Source of the DNA: a virus
Direction: 5' to 3' (one strand)
Virus record (IMG/VR): IMGVR_UViG_3300025646_000432
Location: 1-22,025 of that record
DNA: 22,025 bases
Shown: one piece after another, positions 14,397 through 20,178 of the stretch
Layout of the letters: every line of letters begins with the position of its first letter
Position numbering within the stretch: position 1 is the first letter of the stretch
The notes under the pieces: generated by a model
What the model was told of the DNA's origin: nothing
Seen by the model: only the letters and a program-made list of their open reading frames with translations
The model's database searches: none
Position numbers and translations under genes: made by a program

Positions 14397-15387
14397 TGAA
14401 TTAGAAGAATTTTACAATAACAAATTCTACTTTAGTTACAGTAGTATAAATAAGCTTTTATTTTCACCCCAAGCTTTTTATAAACACTATATATTAAAAC
14501 AGAAAGAAGATCAAGTTGACGCTCATCTCGTTGCGGGAAGAGCGTTGCATTGTCTTCTGTTTGAACCTGATAATTTTGATGATTACTTTATAATGTTACC
14601 TGGTAAAATTCCTACAGATAGTAATAGGAAAATTATTGATCAAATATTTTATCATAATTACTTGCCAATGCAAAATGAATCACTAACTTTAGATGACTTT
14701 CCAGGTGATATTCTAGGACAACTCGTTGTAAACAACTTATACCAATCACTCAAAACAGACCCTCAAAGATTAGAAAAAATTCTTACTGATAATAACAAAG
14801 AGTATTTTGAATTTTTAAAACAGAAAGAAACAAAAACTGTTATTGACTCTAATGTAAAAGAACAAGCAGAAGAGAGTGTAAAAGTACTAAAAGCAAACGA
14901 CAAGGTTAATGCTTTACTCCAATTGGATCATGACAACTCTCAAAACGTCAAAGTGTTAAATGAATTAAAGTTACAATCTGATTCTGAAAATTATGATTTT
15001 GGCTATAAAGGTATTGTAGATAATATCGTTATAGATGACAATATAAAAACAGTATTTATTAATGACTTAAAAACAACTAATAAACCAATTCAAGATTTCC
15101 CTGCTTCAGTTGATTATTATCGTTATGATATACAAGCTGCAATTTATGCAATCTTAGTATATAATAACTTTATAAAAGAAAGATCAGATGCTTATGATTG
15201 GAACTTTGTATTTACTTTTATCGTTATAGATAAGTATAACCAAGTATATCCATATCAAGTGTCTGAGAGTACTCTAGCAAATTGGGAAAGTAATTTCTAT
15301 GGTATTACTGAAAGAGTAGATTACCATTATCGGCACAGAGATTATACTTTACCATACGAGCTAGCATTAGGTAATGTAAAACTCTAA
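14371..15387 (+). CDS. PD-(D/E)XK nuclease, RecB / exonuclease VIII-like
   Basis: A 338-residue nuclease of the RecB-like PD-(D/E)XK fold. The N-terminal motif FSYSSINKLLFSPQAFY and the GRALHCLLFEP segment (His60) match this group; the catalytic acid lies in GYKGIVDNI (Asp217); the D-x-K pair is INDLKTT (Asp232, Lys234); the helix after it, YDIQAAIYAIL (Gln255, Tyr259), is the QxxxY element. RecB-like phage exonucleases of this type trim DNA ends for recombination, which suits the Sak4-like ATPase and SSB-like protein upstream. Its start overlaps the preceding gene by 26 bases. The broad activity is secure; endo- versus exonuclease is not. Confidence 0.88.
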   Translation: MSQLLIPNNELEEFYNNKFYFSYSSINKLLFSPQAFYKHYILKQKEDQVDAHLVAGRALHCLLFEPDNFDDYFIMLPGKIPTDSNRKIIDQIFYHNYLPMQNESLTLDDFPGDILGQLVVNNLYQSLKTDPQRLEKILTDNNKEYFEFLKQKETKTVIDSNVKEQAEESVKVLKANDKVNALLQLDHDNSQNVKVLNELKLQSDSENYDFGYKGIVDNIVIDDNIKTVFINDLKTTNKPIQDFPASVDYYRYDIQAAIYAILVYNNFIKERSDAYDWNFVFTFIVIDKYNQVYPYQVSESTLANWESNFYGITERVDYHYRHRDYTLPYELALGNVKL

Positions 15388-15393
15388 ATTATT

Positions 15394-15960
15394 ATGGCAA
15401 TAGATGCGCTTTATAGAACTTATTTTCAAAAATCCAAGGTGTTATTATATCCGCTTCTTGGTATTAAAAGGGGTGCTGTAGCTGTTCCTGAACAAACTTA
15501 TTTGTCATGGAATACTCATTTAAACCCCGAGGATATGAAATTGATTACCATTTATCCACTACGTAAAGATTCTGAATTTTTAAATTTTGAAAAAAATGTG
15601 TTATTAAAACATCCAAGAATAACTGATTATGTTGTATTAGATAATGAAAGGTTGTTAATAACATTTGATTTTTCAGATATTAAGTATGATTGGAAATATT
15701 TTATAAATGGTAAGTATAGTAAAATGAATGTTAAACTAAAGCGCCAAATCAGAGATCACTTTGATAAAAATAGTGGTACATATACATATATTGAAAGTTT
15801 TCTTTTTCCTGAAAAATACTTTTCTTTATATGCAGAATTATTATTAGTCGAAGAATCTTTATTGAGAGATGTTGGTGAATTATGTAGCCCACCAAACCTA
15901 GAGAAAGAAAATTTAATTGCAGAAGTATTAGATTTGGAAAACAAGAAAATTCTAGGTTAA
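15394..15960 (+). CDS. Hypothetical protein (188 aa)
   Basis: A 188-residue protein beginning 6 bases after the nuclease stop. The N-terminal half is a basic, possibly beta-rich domain (SKVLLYPLLGIKRGAVAVPEQTYLSW, then DMKLITIYPLRKD); the middle has YVVLDNERLLITFDFSDIKYDW; the C-terminal part holds PEKYFSLYAELLLVEESLLRDV and ends in a charged helix. The YPLLGI segment near the N terminus and the paired acidic/aromatic strands suggest one compact domain. I do not recognise a family. Placement between nuclease and polymerase blocks suggests a replication-associated role, which is inference. Confidence 0.75.
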   Translation: MAIDALYRTYFQKSKVLLYPLLGIKRGAVAVPEQTYLSWNTHLNPEDMKLITIYPLRKDSEFLNFEKNVLLKHPRITDYVVLDNERLLITFDFSDIKYDWKYFINGKYSKMNVKLKRQIRDHFDKNSGTYTYIESFLFPEKYFSLYAELLLVEESLLRDVGELCSPPNLEKENLIAEVLDLENKKILG

Positions 15961-15992
15961 TTTGTAAAACAAACTTTTAAAAAAACCAACAG

Positions 15993-16361
15993 ATGAACAC
16001 AATTGGAGGTAACATGCTTCTTGTAAAATCTTCATGGAATGATGGAGAGACTTTCAGACTTCTTCCCTTAAGTGAAGATTGTCCTTATGTAGAATGTATC
16101 TATGATCCTACAACTAAAGTATTTGTAGTAATTAGTAGAATTGTCAAAACTACTTTGCACATGCTACCTAAACTAGATGATAATGGGGACCCTGCGCCTC
16201 TTAAAACAGCTAGAAAAAATGGTAGAATGGTAAAAGAAGAGCGTAGACAAATCGAAACTTTTCAAGAATACTATGTTGAAGATTTAGATGCTATTGATGC
16301 AATTATTGATGTATTTGCAACAAATAATTCTACATTTGACTATAAGAAGTTTATTAAGTAA
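15993..16361 (+). CDS. Hypothetical protein (122 aa), start ambiguous
   Basis: A 122-residue protein with a conserved-looking pattern: SSWNDGETFRLLPLSEDCPYVECIYD near the start, then VVISRIVKTTLHMLPKLDDNGD, a basic stretch, and RRQIETFQEYYVEDLDAIDAIID at the end. Two starts are possible: ATG 15993, or ATG 16014 preceded by GGAGGT at 16005-16010. The second has an unusually good Shine-Dalgarno spacing for this window and would give 115 residues beginning MLLVKSSW. I give the longer frame but consider the shorter one quite possible. Family unknown. A hairpin terminator follows. Confidence 0.72.
   Translation: MNTIGGNMLLVKSSWNDGETFRLLPLSEDCPYVECIYDPTTKVFVVISRIVKTTLHMLPKLDDNGDPAPLKTARKNGRMVKEERRQIETFQEYYVEDLDAIDAIIDVFATNNSTFDYKKFIK
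16005..16010 (+). promoter_or_regulatory. Shine-Dalgarno-like GGAGGT ahead of an internal ATG
   Basis: GGAGGT lies 3 bases before ATG 16014, inside the 122-aa frame that starts at 15993. Most starts in this window instead have A/T-rich leaders such as TTAATTATG. The site could mark the true start, or simply encode the Gly-Gly seen in the longer reading. Confidence 0.35.
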
Positions 16362-16384
16362 ACTAAACCTTGTCACGATAGGTC

Positions 16385-16412
16385 AGGGAGTAGATTGCTA
16401 CTCCCTTTCTTA
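16385..16412 (+). terminator. Rho-independent terminator before the polymerase gene
   Basis: AGGGAGTAG (16385-16393) pairs perfectly with CTACTCCCT (16398-16406) around an ATTG loop, followed by TTCTT. The T-run is interrupted, so it may be leaky. The polymerase start is about 20 bases downstream. Confidence 0.78.
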
Positions 16413-16431
16413 TCTAATCTAATTTTATTAT

Positions 16432-18333
16432 ATGCGTACACATTGGGTAATGGACTACGAAACTTTAAGTAATTGTTTTGTAGCAGTATTTGAAGATATA
16501 AAAACAACAGATACAGAAGTATTTGTAATACATGATCTTCAAAATGATATTGATAGCTTACTTGAATTTCTTAGAAGAAATATTACTCTTAATGAATGGC
16601 ATGTTTCTTTTAATGGTCTTGGGTTTGATAGTCAGATTACTGAGTATATACTTAGATATTCTGAACAACTTCAAGACATGGGAGGATGTGAAATTGCATC
16701 TTGGTTGTATGATAAAGCTCAGAATATTATTTCGAGTCAAAGTGAGGGTAGATTTTTAGAATATAGCCCTAGAGATCTGCAGATAAACCAAGTTGATGTA
16801 TTTAAACTAAACCATTGGGATAATCCAGCAAAAAGATCTAGTCTTAAATGGATTCAGTATACAATGGATTGGGAAAACATAGTTGATATGCCTATTCATC
16901 ATAGTACAGCAATAACAACTTTTGATCAAATAGATGAGATAATTCACTATTGTAAGAATGATGTTAGCTCTACTAAGAAAATTGCATTCTTAAGCAAAGA
17001 TCAAATTGCTTTGAGAAAGCAGTTAACTGATGAATATAATATCAATTTGTTTAGTGCATCCGAACCAAAAATTTCTAAAGAGTTGTTTCTACACTTCTTA
17101 AGTAAGAAGTTAGATATGAAAAAATATGATTTAAAAAATCTTAGAACCAAGCGTGATAAGATTATTGTAAACGATATTGTTCTAGACTATATCAGTTTTA
17201 AAACAGCAACATTTCAAAAACTACTAAGTAAATTTAAAGAGGTTGTAATATACTCAGATCAAACTAAAGGTGGTTTTAAATATTCAATACAATATAAAGG
17301 TGTTAAAACTGATTTTGGTTTAGGTGGTATTCATGGTGCCAGAACAAGTAAAGTCTATGAGTCTAACGATGATATGATCATTATGACTTCAGATGTTACT
17401 AGTTTTTATCCTAATCTTGCTATTAGAAATGGTTGGTCTCCTGCACACTTACCAAAGAAAGAATTCTGTGAACAGTATGAATGGTTCTTTGAAGAAAGAA
17501 AGAAGATACCAAAATCTGATATTAGAAACTATGTCTATAAGATTATTCTTAATTCAACATATGGCTTAAGTAATGATGAGAATAGTTTTCTATATGATCC
17601 AGAGTTTACAATGAGGATAACAATTAATGGTCAATTAAGCTTGGCTATGTTATATGAAATGATTACTGAAGAAATTCCAGGTGCTGTTCCACTAATGCAG
17701 AATACAGATGGTCTTGAGACTATGATTCCTAGAGAATACATAGATAAATACATGGAGATCTGTGAGCGTTGGGAAAAGATAACTAATTTACAGCTTGAGC
17801 ATGATAAGTACCAAAAATTGGTACTCGGTGATGTAAATAATTATATTGCTGTTGCTGAAAATGGTAAAGCTAAGTGTAAAGGCAGATTTGAATTTGAGAA
17901 TCTTGCTCTACATAAAAACAAAAGTTTTGCGGTAATTCCTCAAGCGATATATAATTACTTTGTAAATGGTATTAATCCTGAAGATTATCTAAAAAGTAAT
18001 AGAAACATATATGATTATTGCGGTGGTAAAAAGATAAAAGGTGATTGGAAATTTTATGAAGAGTTTGTCCAAGACGGTAAACATACTACTCAAGACATAC
18101 AAAGTACTATAAGATATTATGTATCAAACAAGGGTAGTAAGATTATTAAATATAACTATACTGACAAGAGAAGCACACAGATTGAAGCCGGGAAATGGTT
18201 GCAAACTTTATTTATTGATTACAAAGAATATGATTTTGAGAAGTATGATATTAACTATGATTATTATCTAAGTAAGATTCGTAAAGAAATTGAGAATCTA
18301 GAACCAAATGTTAATCAATTAAGTTTATTTTAA
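16432..18333 (+). CDS. DNA polymerase, family B, with 3'-5' exonuclease
   Basis: A compact 633-residue family B polymerase, likely the phage replicase. Exonuclease motifs: DYE (Asp8, Glu10) in WVMDYETL; FNGLGFD (Asn61, Asp66); YCKND (Tyr173, Asp177). Polymerase motifs: A is DVTSFYP (Asp321, Tyr326); B is KIILNSTYG (Lys370, Asn374, Tyr377); C is QNTDG (Asp426), where the first Asp of the usual DTD is Asn. The palm inserts are short, explaining the small size. The protein ends QLSLF (629-633), which fits the bacterial beta-clamp-binding consensus QL(S/D)LF. The gene follows a hairpin terminator and ends three bases before the DUF932-like gene. Confidence 0.94.
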   Translation: MRTHWVMDYETLSNCFVAVFEDIKTTDTEVFVIHDLQNDIDSLLEFLRRNITLNEWHVSFNGLGFDSQITEYILRYSEQLQDMGGCEIASWLYDKAQNIISSQSEGRFLEYSPRDLQINQVDVFKLNHWDNPAKRSSLKWIQYTMDWENIVDMPIHHSTAITTFDQIDEIIHYCKNDVSSTKKIAFLSKDQIALRKQLTDEYNINLFSASEPKISKELFLHFLSKKLDMKKYDLKNLRTKRDKIIVNDIVLDYISFKTATFQKLLSKFKEVVIYSDQTKGGFKYSIQYKGVKTDFGLGGIHGARTSKVYESNDDMIIMTSDVTSFYPNLAIRNGWSPAHLPKKEFCEQYEWFFEERKKIPKSDIRNYVYKIILNSTYGLSNDENSFLYDPEFTMRITINGQLSLAMLYEMITEEIPGAVPLMQNTDGLETMIPREYIDKYMEICERWEKITNLQLEHDKYQKLVLGDVNNYIAVAENGKAKCKGRFEFENLALHKNKSFAVIPQAIYNYFVNGINPEDYLKSNRNIYDYCGGKKIKGDWKFYEEFVQDGKHTTQDIQSTIRYYVSNKGSKIIKYNYTDKRSTQIEAGKWLQTLFIDYKEYDFEKYDINYDYYLSKIRKEIENLEPNVNQLSLF

Positions 18334-18335
18334 TT

Positions 18336-19520
18336 ATGCCTAGAAAAATCAACGAGGTAACAAAACAAACATTAGAAAGTGTGCCGCTACCAAATCATGC
18401 GAGCACATACACTGTAATTTCGCATAAGTCTATTATTGACTATGCATATCAAGAATTAGCCAATCAAGGATTTGGAATAAGCAGCGAGACTTATAAATCA
18501 ACACTTGATGGACAAATTGCAAGAGGTATACATACCTTACATTTTAATAGCGACCCTGAATTATCTATGATGTTTGGTTGGACTAATAGTTACAACAAAC
18601 AAGTTAGATTCCAATGTGTAGTTGGTGCATATGTAAACAATAATGGTTCTATCATGGTATCCGGTGAAATGGGTACCTATGCTAGAAAGCATACAGGTAC
18701 AGCAGATGCTGATGTAGTAGAGCATATGAAAAACCAGATTACAAATGCATATATGTATTATAATCAGTTAGTAGCTGATAAAGAAAGAATGAAAACAATT
18801 AATCTAACAACTAAGCAACAAGCTCAATTGTTAGGTGTATTGTTTGCAGAATATGAAATATTGACAACTGAACAAGCTAGCAGTGTTCGTCAGCAAATGG
18901 GTAAACCTAGCTTCTTTTATAACGGTGGTAAAGATACTCTATGGGCATTTTATAATCATGTTACTGTAGCTCTACAAGAATCTCATCCAAAAACTTGGAT
19001 GGAAGATCAGAGAATGCTTCACTGGGTAATTACTAATGAGTTCAATCTTAATGCACCTGTTCAAGAGGTTGTTGAAGATGTTGATGAAGTTAGTACGTTA
19101 TCAGATCCTTTAGATAATAACTATGGTCAACCAGAGAATCAAACAAATCTTCTAGTTCAGATTGCTGAGGCAACAGGTGATGAATCTGTGCTCCAAGTTC
19201 AGTATCCTCTTACACCAGAAGATGCTTTTCCACCGATACAAGAAGAAGTAGAAAGTGGTGCAATTTTGCACCAGTCTGAGGACATAGAGATTCCATTTGA
19301 CATTGATGCAAATGATGAGTTAAATGTTAAGTATATGGATCCTCTAGGTAATACATTTGAAGCACCAGTGGTAACAATGGATGTAGTTGATCTTAATGAA
19401 ACTACAAAGATGGCTGTTGTAATTACAGAAGAAGAAACAAAAGAAGATGATGATGATACTTTTGATATATCATTTGATTTAAGTGGAGATGACGATGACT
19501 CCTTTTCATTAGAGTTTTAA
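18336..19520 (+). CDS. DUF932-like phage/plasmid protein with acidic tail
   Basis: A 394-residue protein in two parts. The N-terminal 240 residues match my memory of the DUF932 (phage/plasmid-like) pattern: VISHKSIIDYAYQEL, a GN/G-type core, MMFGWTNSYNKQVRFQCVVGAYV, then a helical section with HVTVALQESHPKTWMEDQRM. The remaining 150 residues are low complexity and strongly acidic, ending in a run of Asp/Ser, DDDDSFSLEF. That end resembles the tail of the SSB-like protein (DFSLD) in this window. It is the gene after the polymerase, three bases apart. DUF932 proteins are often near replication genes, but their activity is not known to me. Confidence 0.75.
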   Translation: MPRKINEVTKQTLESVPLPNHASTYTVISHKSIIDYAYQELANQGFGISSETYKSTLDGQIARGIHTLHFNSDPELSMMFGWTNSYNKQVRFQCVVGAYVNNNGSIMVSGEMGTYARKHTGTADADVVEHMKNQITNAYMYYNQLVADKERMKTINLTTKQQAQLLGVLFAEYEILTTEQASSVRQQMGKPSFFYNGGKDTLWAFYNHVTVALQESHPKTWMEDQRMLHWVITNEFNLNAPVQEVVEDVDEVSTLSDPLDNNYGQPENQTNLLVQIAEATGDESVLQVQYPLTPEDAFPPIQEEVESGAILHQSEDIEIPFDIDANDELNVKYMDPLGNTFEAPVVTMDVVDLNETTKMAVVITEEETKEDDDDTFDISFDLSGDDDDSFSLEF

Positions 19521-19539
19521 TTTTTAGTTTGTCCACAGT

Positions 19540-19582
19540 AAATGGGGTAGGGTTCTTATGAATTCTATCCCATTTTTTTTTA
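19540..19582 (+). terminator. Strong rho-independent terminator after the DUF932-like gene
   Basis: AAATGGGGTAGGGTTC (19540-19555) pairs with GAATTCTATCCCATTT (19560-19575) around TTAT: 16 base pairs, three of them G-U. A long T-run follows. The MazG-like start is about 12 bases downstream. Confidence 0.9.
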
Positions 19583-19592
19583 ATTTTATATT

Positions 19593-19970
19593 ATGGAAAA
19601 ACAATTAAAAGCAGTAGAAAGATTTCATAAAGCCTTTGGTCAAGACAATGGTGCATGGCCTAAAAACTTAGACAAAGATGGTATAGCCTTGAGACACCGT
19701 CTTATGGCTGAAGAAAATGATGAGTATTTAGAAGCATGTGCTAAAAATTCTTTAGTAGATATTGCAGATGCTTTAGGTGATCAGTTGTATATTCTTTGCG
19801 GTACTATTCTTAAACATGGTATGCAACATATTATAGAGGATGTATTTGATGAAATACAAGCTAGTAACATGAGCAAACTAGGCGAAGATGGTAAACCTAT
19901 TCTTAGAGAAGACGGTAAAATACTAAAAGGTCCTGGATTTTTTAAACCCAATATTGATAAGTACTTATGA
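19593..19970 (+). CDS. MazG-like nucleoside triphosphate pyrophosphohydrolase
   Basis: A 125-residue single-domain all-alpha NTP pyrophosphohydrolase of the MazG / HisE-like kind, which hydrolyses NTPs to NMP and pyrophosphate. The metal-binding pattern is AEENDEY (Glu40, Glu41, Glu44) then DIADALGDQLY (Asp56, Asp59, Asp63). After it comes the short GEDGKPI/REDGKILKGPGFFKPN segment seen in phage members of the family. In a phage it would remove non-canonical nucleotides or alter host (p)ppGpp-like signalling; uracil-related clean-up would fit the UDG gene. It follows a strong terminator and overlaps the next gene by ATGA. Confidence 0.85.
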   Translation: MEKQLKAVERFHKAFGQDNGAWPKNLDKDGIALRHRLMAEENDEYLEACAKNSLVDIADALGDQLYILCGTILKHGMQHIIEDVFDEIQASNMSKLGEDGKPILREDGKILKGPGFFKPNIDKYL

Positions 19971-20143
19971 AAGTAGAATACAAAGGAAACACTAGATATC
20001 TTCGTATAATATCTGATCAAAATAACTATGCTATTATATCAGAAGATAAAGATGGCAAAGTCAAAAATCTAAAAGTAAGTTTAGAAGATATAGGTCTAAA
20101 CAAAGATAGTTTAACAAGTAAACATAAAAAGTTTATAAAGTAA
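19967..20143 (+). CDS. Small basic protein (58 aa)
   Basis: A short gene overlapping the MazG-like stop (ATGA, 19967-19970) and ending at TAA 20141-20143. The 58 residues are mostly beta-like in the first 30 (MKVEYKGNTRYLRIIS, then YAIISEDKDG), then KVKNLKVSLEDIG and a lysine-rich tail. It may be a small SH3-like or Tudor-like module binding nucleic acid or a partner protein, but this is a guess from strand pattern. The terminator begins within a few bases, so this is the last + strand gene of the block. Confidence 0.68.
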   Translation: MKVEYKGNTRYLRIISDQNNYAIISEDKDGKVKNLKVSLEDIGLNKDSLTSKHKKFIK

Positions 20144-20146
20144 AAT

Positions 20147-20178
20147 AGGGGGATCTTCGGGTCCCCCTTTTCTTTTTT
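20147..20178. terminator. UUCG-loop hairpin between convergent blocks, likely bidirectional
   Basis: GGGGGATC (20148-20155) pairs with GGTCCCCC (20160-20167), with a C(UUCG)G tetraloop and one G-U pair. A47-T68 extends it. A T-run follows on the + side. On the - side ATTTTA follows, so it may also stop the reverse transcript from the large gene ending at 20177. It marks the strand switch. Confidence 0.88.

Noticed and set aside
16532-16759. 75-codon + frame and 60-codon - frame in the polymerase exonuclease region
   Set aside because: Polymerase motifs are intact in the main frame; these are shadows.
16432-18333. Protein-primed (phi29-type) polymerase
   Set aside because: Although small, the palm inserts TPR1/TPR2 are not evident between motifs A and B, and no terminal protein gene is visible; DnaB and primase point to fork-type replication.
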